Of a DNA stretch of 11,598 nucleotides, positions 1 to 5,618 are shown in pieces. Numbering within the stretch: position 1 is the stretch's first letter; each line of letters starts with the position of its first letter. The notes below the pieces were generated by a model that ran no database searches, was not told the DNA's origin, and worked only from the letters and a program-made list of their open reading frames with translations. The position numbers and the translations under genes were made by a program. The stretch is from Bradyrhizobium sp. (lineage in GTDB: Bacteria; Pseudomonadota; Alphaproteobacteria; Rhizobiales; Xanthobacteraceae): positions 1-11,598 of the forward strand of contig JAQGKJ010000272.1 in assembly GCA_028290165.1 (NCBI GenBank), read 5' to 3'.

Positions 1-1
1 C

Positions 2-784
2 CTGGCCGATGCCGGGATTGATGCCCAGTCGATCGACCTGATCGTGCTGGCGACCTCGACACCGGACAACACCTTTCCCGCCACCGCGGTTGCGGTGCAG
101 AACGCGCTCGACATCCACCATGGCGCGGCCTTCGACCTGCAGGCGGTCTGCTCGGGATTCGTGTTCGCGCTCGCCACCGCCGACAATTTCCTGCGGACCG
201 GCGCGTTCAAGCGTGCGCTGGTGATCGGCGCCGAGACATTTTCGCGGATTCTCGACTGGAACGACCGGGGAACCTGCGTGCTGTTTGGCGACGGCGCCGG
301 CGCCGTCGTGATCGAAGCCCAGCCGCAGTCCGGCAAGCCCACCGACCGCGGCGTACTGACGACGCATCTGCGTTCCGACGGCCGGCACAAGTCGAAATTG
401 TACGTCGATGGCGGCCCTTCCTCGACCCGCACGGTCGGTTATCTCAGGATGGAAGGCCGCGAAGTCTTCAAGCATGCCGTCGGCATGATCACTGACGTGA
501 TCGTGGATGCGTTCGAGGCCACCGGCACCACGGCTGAGGACATCGATTGGTTCGTTCCTCACCAGGCCAACAAGCGAATCATCGATGCTTCGGCGCACAA
601 GTTGCATATTGCGCCGCAGAAAGTGGTGCTGACGGTCGATCTGCACGGCAATACCTCGGCAGCGTCCGTCCCGCTGGCACTGTCGGTCGCGGTCAAGGAC
701 GGGCGCATCAAGAAGGGCGATCTGGTGCTGCTCGAAGCCATGGGCGGCGGCTTCACCTGGGGGTCGGCACTGTTGCGCTGGTAA
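2..784 (+). CDS. fabH: 3-oxoacyl-ACP synthase III (KAS III), 3' part
   Basis: Beta-ketoacyl-ACP synthase III condenses acetyl-CoA with malonyl-ACP to start type II fatty acid synthesis in the cytoplasm. The reading frame is open from base 2, so the start codon lies left of the window and about the first fifth of the protein is missing. The thiolase-fold active site is complete: the nucleophilic Cys sits in AVCSGF (codon 149-151), the catalytic His in PHQANKR (codon 560-562) and the catalytic Asn in HGNTSAAS (codon 650-652). The C-terminal Gly-rich MGGGFTWGS segment is typical of FabH. Stop TAA at 782-784. In this bacterial group fabH is usually followed by ihfA, as here; plsX commonly precedes it but lies outside the window. 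The family call is firm. Confidence 0.97.
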   Translation: MADAGIDAQSIDLIVLATSTPDNTFPATAVAVQNALDIHHGAAFDLQAVCSGFVFALATADNFLRTGAFKRALVIGAETFSRILDWNDRGTCVLFGDGAGAVVIEAQPQSGKPTDRGVLTTHLRSDGRHKSKLYVDGGPSSTRTVGYLRMEGREVFKHAVGMITDVIVDAFEATGTTAEDIDWFVPHQANKRIIDASAHKLHIAPQKVVLTVDLHGNTSAASVPLALSVAVKDGRIKKGDLVLLEAMGGGFTWGSALLRW

Positions 785-849
785 GTGCCGCCTTAAAAAG
801 TCTATGGACTTTGCTGTTTTGTTTTATGTTTATGCATTGATGAGCGCTG

Positions 850-878
850 TTGACCGTCGTAGGCTAAGCTCCTAATTT
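850..878 (+). promoter_or_regulatory. Candidate sigma-70-type promoter of ihfA
   Basis: TTGACC at 850-855 and TAATTT at 873-878 are separated by 17 bases and lie just upstream of ihfA. Transcription would begin near 885, which makes the upstream TTG at 889 an unlikely start and favours the ATG at 916. Prediction from consensus only. Confidence 0.45.
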
Positions 879-915
879 CAGATATGAATTGTTCGCCGAG
901 AGTGCGGGGCAGGCG

Positions 916-1248
916 ATGACCGGAACCGGAAAGACAGTCACACGCGTCGATCTCTGTGAAGCCGTCTACCAGAAGGTGGGGCTGTCGCGGACGGAGTCAT
1001 CCGCCTTCGTCGAACTGGTCCTGAAGGAGATCACCGACTGCCTGGAGAAGGGCGAGACGGTGAAACTGTCGTCTTTCGGTTCCTTCATGGTGCGCAAGAA
1101 GGGCCAGCGTATCGGCCGCAACCCAAAGACCGGCACCGAGGTGCCGATTTCTCCGCGTCGCGTGATGGTGTTCAAGCCATCGGCCATTCTGAAGCAACGG
1201 ATCAACGGCCATGTCGCCGGAAACGGCGACGGCAACAAGGCCGACTAA
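916..1248 (+). CDS. ihfA: Integration host factor subunit alpha
   Basis: IHF alpha pairs with IHF beta to form a sequence-guided DNA-bending protein that acts in the nucleoid, transcription, replication and site-specific recombination. The 110-residue product has the usual size and layout: N-terminal dimerisation helices ([17 protein letters not shown]), then the conserved LSSFGSF segment, and the DNA-clamping beta arm with [12 protein letters not shown], where the Pro intercalates. A slightly longer frame begins at TTG 889, but I chose ATG 916 because the family N-terminus begins near [10 protein letters not shown] and a purine-rich GGGGCAGG lies just upstream. It is followed after 36 bases by the MerR-type gene, so the two are probably cotranscribed. 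The short Gly/Asn/Lys tail after the fold is normal for alphaproteobacterial IHF alpha. Confidence 0.95.
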   Translation: MTGTGKTVTRVDLCEAVYQKVGLSRTESSAFVELVLKEITDCLEKGETVKLSSFGSFMVRKKGQRIGRNPKTGTEVPISPRRVMVFKPSAILKQRINGHVAGNGDGNKAD

Positions 1249-1284
1249 CTGGGTTCAACCGGCGAAGACAAGAGGAGCGGGCAT

Positions 1285-1851
1285 TTGGACAAGGCGCCGG
1301 ATGCGTTCCGAACCATCAGCGAGGTCGCAGACGACCTCGACATTCCCCAGCACGTCCTGCGGTTCTGGGAGACGCGGTTCGCCCAGATCAAGCCGATGAA
1401 GCGGAGCGGGGGCCGGCGCTACTATCGCCCCGACGACATCGACCTGCTGCGGGGCATCCGCCGTCTCCTGTACGGCGAGGGCTACACCATCCGCGGGGTG
1501 CAGCGCATTTTGAAAGAGCACGGCATCGCCTCGGTCCAGCGCCTGGCGGATGCAACGGCCGTGGCCTCGTTCGGTGCGATCGAGAAAGCGGTCGGCCAAA
1601 GCCTTCTGGAAACGGACGACGACGCGCATGGCATCGACGCCGATGACGATGATTACGAGGGCGGTACCGACGGCATCGATTTTCGCCTGCTCGAGAGTGA
1701 TGAGGAAGAAATCCCGGGTGTGGTTGAGGAAGGTTCGCCTTCTGGTGTGCCCGCCGGCGCCCGCTTGCTCGACGCCGTACGCCTGCAGGCCGTGTTGCAG
1801 GACCTGATCGCCTGCCGGCAATTGCTCGATTCCGCGCTGAAAGAGGGCTAG
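1285..1851 (+). CDS. MerR-family transcriptional regulator
   Basis: A 188-residue MerR-type DNA-binding protein. Residues 7-75 form the winged helix-turn-helix: [22 protein letters not shown], then the wing with [17 protein letters not shown], then [14 protein letters not shown]. The [13 protein letters not shown] form is the version usually found beside ihfA or tRNA-Pro in alphaproteobacteria; its effector is unknown. The middle, about residues 110-150, is very acidic with runs of Asp and Glu. The C-terminus has a helix ([25 protein letters not shown]) that could serve dimerisation. The start is TTG at 1285, supported by AGGAG at 1273-1277 with a 7-base spacer; no ATG precedes the HTH. There are no Cys residues arranged as in metal-sensing MerR proteins, so metal sensing is unlikely. 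Confidence 0.92.
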   Translation: MDKAPDAFRTISEVADDLDIPQHVLRFWETRFAQIKPMKRSGGRRYYRPDDIDLLRGIRRLLYGEGYTIRGVQRILKEHGIASVQRLADATAVASFGAIEKAVGQSLLETDDDAHGIDADDDDYEGGTDGIDFRLLESDEEEIPGVVEEGSPSGVPAGARLLDAVRLQAVLQDLIACRQLLDSALKEG

Positions 1852-1894
1852 CCGGCTGACGCGGCGAAACTGACACCGCCGCCGGTCACGCTTC

Positions 1895-1923
1895 TTGCGC
1901 CCAAGCCTGATCGAAGCTAAGGG
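1895..1923 (+). promoter_or_regulatory. Possible promoter of tRNA-Pro
   Basis: TTGCGC at 1895-1900 and TAAGGG at 1918-1923 have a 17-base spacer and end 8 bases before the tRNA. The -10 match is poor, so this is a weak guess. Confidence 0.25.
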
Positions 1924-1931
1924 AACGGCAT

Positions 1932-2009
1932 CGGAGCGTGGCGCAGCCCGGTTAGCGCACTAGTCTGGGAGACTAGGGGTCGGAGGTTCAAATCCTCTCG
2001 CTCCGACCA
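1932..2009 (+). tRNA. tRNA-Pro (anticodon GGG)
   Basis: A complete cloverleaf folds by hand. The acceptor stem is CGGAGCG/CGCTCCG, the D stem is GCGC/GCGC, and the anticodon stem is CTAGT/ACTAG with loop CTGGGAG. The anticodon GGG is at 1967-1969 and reads Pro codons CCC and CCU. The T arm is GGAGG-TTCAAAT-CCTCT. The discriminator base A is followed by an encoded CCA at 2007-2009. It lies about 80 bases after the MerR gene and is followed at once by a strong terminator. The 3' end of such tRNA genes is a common integration target, and accessory-looking DNA begins right after it. Confidence 0.97.
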
Positions 2010-2011
2010 TC

Positions 2012-2038
2012 AAAAGCCCCGGTAATCCGGGGTTTTTT
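2012..2038 (+). terminator. Intrinsic terminator after tRNA-Pro
   Basis: The inverted repeat CCCCGG (2017-2022) / CCGGGG (2027-2032) has a TAAT loop and is followed by six T (2033-2038). An A-run precedes the stem at 2012-2015. This is a classic Rho-independent terminator, 3 bases after the tRNA. Confidence 0.93.
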
Positions 2039-2270
2039 GCACTTTCGAGCTCCGGGGCCAAAAGAACAAAAGCCCAGCAAAACCACCTGAAACCACCGGA
2101 ATGCGGCAGAAACCGCCGGAGTAACCAAGCGTTCCGGGGACGTCTGCGGGTTGCAGCCGGCCCGGGGGTGGACGTGAAGGGCCGCCCGGATCGTATGATC
2201 TGTCGACCGTTCCCACCAACACCGTCCAGCTTGATCGGGGATACAACAGAGCGATTCGTTGGAGATCACC
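2039..2270. other. Intergenic stretch after tRNA terminator
   Basis: I see no convincing gene in these 232 bases. There are short imperfect direct repeats of the type AAACCACC...AAACCACC around 2080-2096. On the minus strand GGAAC-N17-GTTT (about 2108-2134) resembles an EcfG promoter but would fire toward the tRNA terminator with no gene to serve, so I do not call it. Confidence 0.5.
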
Positions 2271-2528
2271 ATGGTCCAAACCCGCAACTGGTACGGCGAG
2301 GCGTCGCCGATGACACCGCAGGATTGGGACAAGTTCGATGATTTTAGGCGTCGCCAAAGCGACCTTAACGTGATGGCGGTCGATGCGGCCGGGGCGTCGC
2401 ACATGTATCCCGTCCTGAGCCTTGCGGAAGCGTTTGAAAAATTCGAAGAGCTTCGCGCGGCTGGAGTGCCGCAGGTTTTCATCAAGAACGGTAACCGCAC
2501 GATCCAAAGGCTTGCAGCACGAGGCTAA
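2271..2528 (+). CDS. Hypothetical small protein, 85 aa
   Basis: An 85-residue soluble protein of unknown function. The start is ATG 2271 with GGAG at 2261-2264 and a 6-base spacer; an in-frame TTG at 2259 lies before this site and is less likely. The N-terminus is aromatic and polar (NWYGEASPMTPQDWDKF). The C-terminal half, SLAEAFEKFEELRAAGVPQVFIKNGNR, reads as a helix, a turn and a strand, as in a small alpha/beta fold. No catalytic motif, membrane segment or signal peptide is visible. It is the first gene of the accessory region after the tRNA terminator and the only good plus-strand gene before about 4779. Confidence 0.7.
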   Translation: MVQTRNWYGEASPMTPQDWDKFDDFRRRQSDLNVMAVDAAGASHMYPVLSLAEAFEKFEELRAAGVPQVFIKNGNRTIQRLAARG

Positions 2529-2544
2529 GGGGGATGGTGCACCG

Positions 2545-2622
2545 ATGACAACCGACAGGACGGTATCGATTCACCGTCAAAGAAACGGCGCGCGGCCTAG
2601 TTGCGGAAATCTTTGGTCGTAA
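2545..2622 (+). CDS. Possible 25-aa ORF or truncated gene start
   Basis: A 25-codon frame starts at ATG 2545, 17 bases after the previous gene, with GGGGGATGG a little upstream. The first residues (MTTDRTVSIHRQ) look like the beginning of a normal small protein, but the frame ends quickly and overlaps the 3' end of the minus-strand gene at 2597. It may be a 5' remnant cut by rearrangement, or noise. Confidence 0.2.
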   Translation: MTTDRTVSIHRQRNGARPSCGNLWS

Positions 2623-2968
2623 GCGCTGCACCCAATCGATCTTGGATCATTGCTTGCAGCCCCCTCCTTTCGAGCCAAAGAAGGCCCATAGCCAATTGCC
2701 TTAGGTCGTTCCGCTCATGACCGATCGGCAGCTTGCGGGCTCGCCGGAGCGCGTCGGCAGCGTGTTTTCTAAGGGGAGAGTCCTCCGCGTCCGGGGCGCG
2801 CTTCATGGCTAGCCACATCGCCTGGGTGATGCCTGCCCCACCATAGGTTTCGACCAAACGGAGTGTCTGTTCGGTCGTCGACTTCCTGGGGATTAAATTT
2901 ACGTTCGCGCCCAGCAGATTTTCGCGCGTCTGTTCAAAACGTAAAACAGGAACTTTACATGTGGTCAC
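2597..2968 (-). CDS. Small helical protein, LPxGxxR family (copy 1)
   Basis: A protein of up to 123 residues. The C-terminal half carries the signature shared by four genes of this window: ALRRARKLPIGHERNDLRQLA, a basic amphipathic helix, a Pro-Gly hinge, Arg-Asn-Asp and a second helix ending in GLLWLERRG. The motif lies about residues 70-100. The GTG start at 2968 has no clear ribosome-binding site and overlaps the neighbouring repeat block, so the true start may be ATG 2818 or 2806, which would keep the conserved part and give about 70 residues, the size of its relatives. There is no membrane segment or catalytic motif. Function unknown; a small binding or adaptor protein is possible but not shown. 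Confidence 0.65.
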   Translation of the reverse strand: MTTCKVPVLRFEQTRENLLGANVNLIPRKSTTEQTLRLVETYGGAGITQAMWLAMKRAPDAEDSPLRKHAADALRRARKLPIGHERNDLRQLAMGLLWLERRGLQAMIQDRLGAALTTKDFRN

Positions 2969-3070
2969 GCATAGCGAACGCGTACCGCTTCACCTTGACG
3001 ATACCGCCGTGCGTCACGGTCGACACGATCGGCTTTGTCGATCCTTGTGTCAGCGGCTCGAACTCGCCAT
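2955..3070 (-). pseudogene. Truncated copy of duplicated coding block
   Basis: In the minus frame ending at TAA 2955-2957, the residues FEPLTQGSTKPIVSTVTH and GIVKVKRYAF closely match the C-terminus of the gene at 3571-3955. The match stops abruptly near 3067-3070. Upstream of that point the minus frame only reads the complement of an unrelated plus-strand coding fragment. The copy has therefore lost its N-terminal part and has no start of its own, so I call it a truncated remnant. Confidence 0.6.
2970..3066. repeat. 97-bp direct repeat, copy A
   Basis: It aligns without gaps to 3577-3673 (offset 607) with about 87 of 97 identical bases by hand count. Both copies lie in the same orientation. 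Differences are largely synonymous or conservative in the minus frame, so the repeat is an old coding duplication rather than a mobile-element end. Confidence 0.85.
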
Positions 3071-3076
3071 AAGGCC

Positions 3077-3196
3077 TCGATTGAAGGCGGTGCATCGATC
3101 GAGGATGCGGCCGAGTTCCTTTGCCGCTCGGGCTCGATCGACGACGTCGCCCGCAAGGCGCACGAACTCGGGCTGAAGCCGAAGCCGAAATCATGA
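3077..3196 (+). pseudogene. Orphan 3' coding fragment
   Basis: The plus frame ending at TGA 3194-3196 reads like a real protein end: IEGGASIEDAAEFLCRSGS followed by IDDVARKAHELGLKPKPKS. It has helical, acidic/aliphatic heptads and good GC-rich third positions. The frame stays open leftwards into the 97-bp repeat, where the residues become implausible, and no ATG is found; GTG 3047 is the only nearby start. I read it as the 3' remnant of a small gene whose 5' end was replaced when the repeat block landed at about 3070. Confidence 0.5.
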
Positions 3197-3230
3197 GAGC
3201 CACGAGGCCGCCAACTCAGGCGGTCTTCCG

Positions 3231-3416
3231 TCAGGTCGCAGGCGGCTCAATGTCCGGCGCGAGAGGCGTCAGCTTTGGCGCGCCTGGTTCGTCCACTTGT
3301 AATTTAAGATCGGCCGCCTTTTCCAATAGAGCGGCGGAAATCTTAGGGTCCTTGGTTGCCTTGGCCAACCCAAAAAGGATCGCCGCTTGACGCACGAAGT
3401 ACTCTTTCCCGATCAT
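3231..3416 (-). CDS. Small helical protein, 61 aa
   Basis: The start is ATG 3416, preceded by the purine-rich GGGGAAAG; the frame extends upstream but those residues look non-coding. The protein has a helical core: YFVRQAAILFGLAKATKD, a Pro-Lys turn, then SAALLEKAADLKLQVDE, followed by a Pro-rich tail (PGAPKLTPLAPDIEPP). The plan of helix, Asp-containing turn and helix is like the CRRLA-type genes at 6115 and 7511, although the Cys-Arg-Arg is absent. No membrane segment, signal peptide or catalytic motif. Function unknown. Confidence 0.7.
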   Translation of the reverse strand: MIGKEYFVRQAAILFGLAKATKDPKISAALLEKAADLKLQVDEPGAPKLTPLAPDIEPPAT

Positions 3417-3570
3417 CGGGCTTTCCCCGTGGTATCCCAGCGCGCCGACGCATTTACCCGGAAATTGTGGATTCGTTCCGGCAAAAATGTGCAAAAGTGA
3501 ACACATCGCTGCAGTGCAATATGACCGCAGGTGATCCCGGCACTCTGCGGAGGGAACCGGGCGGATCAGC

Positions 3571-3955
3571 TCAGGGCATGTCGAAAGCGAACCGCTTCAT
3601 CTTGACGATGCCGGCGTGCGTCACGGTCGACGCGATAGGCTTTGTCGATCCTTGTGTCAGCGGCTCGAACCCGGCGTTCAAGGTAAACTGCTCGGTGATG
3701 GCCGTGGCCAAAATCCGCTCGCCATCTCCGAGGGTCCCGGACACCATAGCCGGCGTTGCACAACTCGTCCGGCAAGGTCGAGCCGGGCAGCGCATCGAAG
3801 CGCACTTCGACGTCCCCCGGGATCGAGGTCACAAAACCATGGCTGGCGCGGATGATTTGATTTAACTGCTCGAAATTTTCCTTGCGCGCGTCTATCTCAG
3901 GATTGCGGGGCGCGGAGTAAAGCTCCCGCAGCAGCCGCTCACGATTGCGTCTCAT
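3571..3955 (-). pseudogene. Frameshifted small gene carrying the duplicated block
   Basis: The 5' part is read from ATG 3955: MRRNRERLLRELYSAPRNPE, then a helical segment, then FDALPGSTLPDELCNAGYG. Near 3731-3750 the plausible protein jumps to another frame, continuing LGDGERILATAITEQFTLNA, GFEPLTQGSTKPIASTVTH and GIVKMKRFAFDMP, ending at TGA 3571-3573. Removing one base from the GGG (3732-3734) or CCC (3736-3738) run restores one frame of about 127 residues. The C-terminal part is the block duplicated at 2970-3066, where it is conserved in this same frame, which supports the reading. The start overlaps the stop of the ORF before it (ATGA). Cause: real decay or a sequence error. Function unknown. 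Confidence 0.6.
3577..3673. repeat. 97-bp direct repeat, copy B
   Basis: Partner of 2970-3066, about 90% identical by eye. It encodes the C-terminus of the frameshifted gene on the minus strand. Confidence 0.85.
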
Positions 3956-4086
3956 TTGGCACCATCCCGCGCCAGCGCCATGACCTGGTCGACATAGGCT
4001 TGCAGCAGTTCGCGCGACCCGCCACCGGCAGGCGAGCGAAAGGATAGGACCGTGATTCCACGTAGTAGGGATAGCTTTTTCAGCAA
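3952..4086 (-). CDS. Possible 44-aa ORF or gene 3' end
   Basis: The minus frame from TTG 4086 to TGA 3952-3954 ends with SRELLQAYVDQVMALARDGAK, which looks like a genuine helical C-terminus. Its stop overlaps the ATG of the next gene in the ATGA arrangement typical of translational coupling. The first 16 codons are less convincing (four CTA codons) and no ribosome-binding site is clear. It may be the remnant of a longer gene whose 5' end was lost; the frame before it is closed by the stop of the membrane-protein gene at 4087. Confidence 0.4.
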   Translation of the reverse strand: MLKKLSLLRGITVLSFRSPAGGGSRELLQAYVDQVMALARDGAK

Positions 4087-4251
4087 TCAGTGGCTGGCGG
4101 GGGCGGAGTAATAGGCTTCCGCTTGCTCGATCGGACCAAGGTAGCAGTCGGTCAAATAGACTGCGCAGATCGAGAGCGAGATCGCGAGCACGATGGCTAA
4201 CGCCGTCGGAACGATGAATTCCAGAGTCAGAGTAATCGCTTTGTCGGTCAT
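4087..4251 (-). CDS. Small single-pass membrane protein, 54 aa
   Basis: From ATG 4251 the product is MTDKAITLTLEFIVPTALAI followed by more hydrophobic residues, so residues about 8-34 form one membrane segment. A short polar C-terminus follows (TDCYLGPIEQAEAYYSAPASH). The frame reaches back to 4293 but the extra residues are Arg/Ser-rich and unlikely. The ribosome-binding site is weak. No family recognised. The next ORF (3952-4086) begins within a few bases of its stop, in the same direction, so the two could form a unit. Confidence 0.55.
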   Translation of the reverse strand: MTDKAITLTLEFIVPTALAIVLAISLSICAVYLTDCYLGPIEQAEAYYSAPASH

Positions 4252-4506
4252 CGCGGATACTCGCTTTGACCTACCCCGCCCGCTAGATGCCACCTTCCGC
4301 TGAGTCGGGGAATTGAAAACTAAGCGCGCGGGTACTGCGCTGCACCCAATGCGGTGACTAGCGGGGAGCGCAGGGACAACTTCGGGGAAAGGCCGCCCGT
4401 TGCGGCTCGGGATTGGAGTGCAGCATCCAGATCATCCTGGCAGTCGGCTATGCCGGAACACCGAGGCCCGGCTCGAATTGGTTCTCATCCCGAGATTCTA
4501 TTTCCA

Positions 4507-4716
4507 TCAGTACGCCAACAGGCGGAGGACGGAGGATCGGCGGGGGGCCTTCAATTCCGCAATCTGGATGAAGCGTGCGTCCACGGCGTTCACCGCACGC
4601 CCGCTCTGCTCGGAAGAATTGTCCGCCCAACGGCCGACACGTTTCCCAGCACCGAGGTGTCTGATGGCAAGCGCACCATCTGTATGGTCAGGCGCAAAGT
4701 GATCATCGAGAGGCAC
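4507..4716 (-). pseudogene. Doubtful remnant, faintly transposase-like
   Basis: The minus frame contains GKRVGRWADNSSEQSGRAV, which faintly resembles the region around the catalytic Glu of IS6-family DDE transposases (pattern GRW-x-x-N-x-x-E-x-S). The residues after it (VDARFIQIAEL) have only loosely similar hydrophobicity. The frame is short, has a GTG start without a good ribosome-binding site, and no terminal inverted repeats were seen. This is by-eye similarity only and could be chance; a small hypothetical gene is the alternative. Confidence 0.25.
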
Positions 4717-4731
4717 CAGGACGGGTGCCTC
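4710..4731. repeat. Perfect 8-bp inverted repeat
   Basis: GAGGCACC (4710-4717) and GGTGCCTC (4724-4731) enclose a 6-base loop. There is no T-run on either side, so it is not a standard terminator. It lies about 50 bases before the start of the gene at 4779 and could be an operator or a leader hairpin. Confidence 0.6.
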
Positions 4732-4778
4732 GCGGCGAACCGGAAGGGGCGGGGGCCGGCGCTCGTTCCGAGGTCAGC

Positions 4779-4982
4779 ATGAAGCATCGCGACATCGAGT
4801 ACACCCTCGTTCAAGGCATCGGGCGGCACGTGTGGAAATGGTCGGTCGCCTTCGACGCGGACCATTCGGCATCGGGCCAGGCCATGACAAAGGCCGAGGC
4901 CGTATCGGAAGCCGAACGCGCCATCGACCGGGCACTCGATCCCAGGAAGTTGCGGCTTGTCCCTCCCAGGACCGAGCGGTGA
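4779..4982 (+). CDS. Hypothetical small protein, 67 aa
   Basis: The start is ATG 4779 with AGG at 4771-4773. The protein begins MKHRDIEYTLVQGIGRHVWK and has the shape of a small beta-sheet (YTLVQGI, VWKWSVAFDAD) followed by a helix (MTKAEAVSEAERAIDRAL) and a basic C-terminus (RKLRLVPPRTER). The pattern of strands with Trp-Lys-Trp followed by a TKAEA helix recurs in many short rhizobial hypothetical proteins. No enzyme motif, signal peptide or membrane segment. It is followed 6 bases later by the EcfG-type promoter of the next gene, so the two are not simply one operon. Confidence 0.8.
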   Translation: MKHRDIEYTLVQGIGRHVWKWSVAFDADHSASGQAMTKAEAVSEAERAIDRALDPRKLRLVPPRTER

Positions 4983-4988
4983 TGCAAG

Positions 4989-5013
4989 GGAACTTCGGAA
5001 ACCGGCCGGCGTT
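4989..5013 (+). promoter_or_regulatory. EcfG (general stress) promoter, exact consensus
   Basis: GGAAC at 4989-4993 and CGTT at 5010-5013 with a 16-base spacer match exactly the GGAAC-N16/17-CGTT promoter known for the alphaproteobacterial general-stress sigma factor EcfG. Transcription would begin near 5020, giving a leader of about 28 bases before ATG 5048. The match is seen directly; that it is used is inferred. Confidence 0.7.
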
Positions 5014-5047
5014 TTAGGTCCCCGTCACGGATTTAAGGGTCGAATGC

Positions 5048-5248
5048 ATGGACCGAAAAGTCGAGCAAGCATCGCAGGGCCAGCAAGCATCGCAGGGCCA
5101 GCGCAAGACGGTCGTGATATTGTCCGACCGTTCTCGCGAGATTATTCGCCTGTTCGAGGAACGGCAGCGCAAACGCCAGCAGGCCGAGCAAACCCGGCAA
5201 CCGCCTTCGTTGTCGCAACTCCCGGACGCTCCCCGACAAAGCCGATAG
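5048..5248 (+). CDS. Small Gln/Arg-rich protein, 66 aa, probable stress gene
   Basis: The start is ATG 5048 with AAGGG at 5034-5038; another ATG at 5044 is out of frame. The N-terminus holds two copies of QASQGQ encoded by an exact 18-bp tandem repeat. Then comes KTVVILSDRSREIIRLFEER, a strand followed by a charged helix, and a QRKRQQAEQTRQ stretch with a Pro-rich end. The basic helix could bind nucleic acid or a partner, but no known domain is recognised. It is expected to respond to general stress because an exact EcfG promoter lies 35 bases upstream. It converges with the His-rich gene at 5351, with a shared hairpin between them. Confidence 0.75.
   Translation: MDRKVEQASQGQQASQGQRKTVVILSDRSREIIRLFEERQRKRQQAEQTRQPPSLSQLPDAPRQSR
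5064..5099 (+). repeat. Exact 18-bp tandem duplication
   Basis: AGCAAGCATCGCAGGGCC occurs twice without change (5064-5081, 5082-5099). It is a multiple of three, so it adds six residues in frame. Exact identity points to a recent slippage duplication. Confidence 0.95.
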
Positions 5249-5304
5249 CGCAAATACGAGCGAGCATCTGATATCCGGCGGCCTTTGCCAATCCCATCAA
5301 TGAA

Positions 5305-5330
5305 AGAGGCCGCCAACGCAGGCGGCCTCT
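5305..5330. terminator. Bidirectional hairpin terminator
   Basis: AGAGGCCGCC (5305-5314) and GGCGGCCTCT (5321-5330) form a perfect 10-bp stem with a 6-base loop. AA precedes and TC follows, so the U-run is short. It lies between the convergent genes ending at 5248 (+) and 5351 (-) and could stop both. Confidence 0.75.
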
Positions 5331-5350
5331 TCAGAATGACCGAGGTTAAA

Positions 5351-5591
5351 TCACCACCGATGGCGATGGTGCCGCCAACCGTAGTGGTGGCCGTGACCTC
5401 GACCCCAACCGTAATGATGGCCGCGCCCGCCGCGATGTCCCCATCCATGACCGTGGCCGCCTCTTACCTGGATGGCAGTTCCATCGGAAGCTCCGAGCGC
5501 GCCGGGCGTTGCAACGGGCATTGCCGACGCCGAAAGGCCCGGAGCCAGCGCAAAGGCAGGCTGCAAATCCGATCAACAAAAGTCGTCTCAT
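5351..5591 (-). pseudogene. His/Gly-rich secreted protein, probably frameshifted
   Basis: From ATG 5591, with a very strong ribosome-binding site (GGGAGGAG, complement of 5601-5608), the frame begins MRRLLLIGFAACLCAG, the front of a signal peptide. The rest of the signal region (LAPGLSASAMP) and the mature part lie in another frame ending at TGA 5351-5353. The switch must fall between about 5573 and 5540 and needs one base removed. The mature part has GGHGHGWGHRGGRGHHYGW and a C-terminus rich in Arg-His. Small exported His/Gly-rich proteins of this kind are common in Bradyrhizobium; metal binding is plausible from composition only. Without the frameshift only a TTG-started frame at 5566 is available, lacking the positive signal-peptide start. 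Confidence 0.6.
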
Positions 5592-5600
5592 TGTAGGTGT

Positions 5601-5608
5601 CTCCTCCC
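5601..5608 (-). promoter_or_regulatory. Strong ribosome-binding site deciding start at 5591
   Basis: The complement reads GGGAGGAG, 9 bases before ATG 5591. It shows that translation begins in the frame of the signal-peptide front, which is why the downstream His-rich frame implies a frameshift. Confidence 0.75.
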
Positions 5609-5618
5609 GAGAATCGCG

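Larger units (their letters stand above)
4252..4778. other. Gene-poor stretch with weak coding traces
   Basis: About 527 bases without a confident gene. Long open frames exist on both strands, as expected for GC-rich DNA, but none has a good ribosome-binding site. A minus-strand frame at 4507-4716 is the most protein-like and is listed separately. A perfect 8-bp hairpin lies at 4710-4731. Confidence 0.5.

Noticed and set aside
1255..1876. Long minus-strand open frames opposite the MerR gene
   Set aside because: GC-rich shadow frames: no ribosome-binding site, Arg/Ala-rich, while the plus strand has a clear MerR domain.
2108..2134. Minus-strand GGAAC-N17-GTTT as an EcfG promoter
   Set aside because: No gene lies downstream before the tRNA terminator, so it is probably chance.
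1988..2507. Minus-strand open frames of 165-170 residues across the tRNA terminator
   Set aside because: They run through the tRNA 3' end, the terminator and the opposite strand of the gene at 2271; composition is not protein-like.
2707..2716. GGAAC on the minus strand inside the gene at 2597 (and a like one near 5780)
   Set aside because: These bases encode the conserved ERND of the mini-protein motif; no CGTT lies at the right distance.
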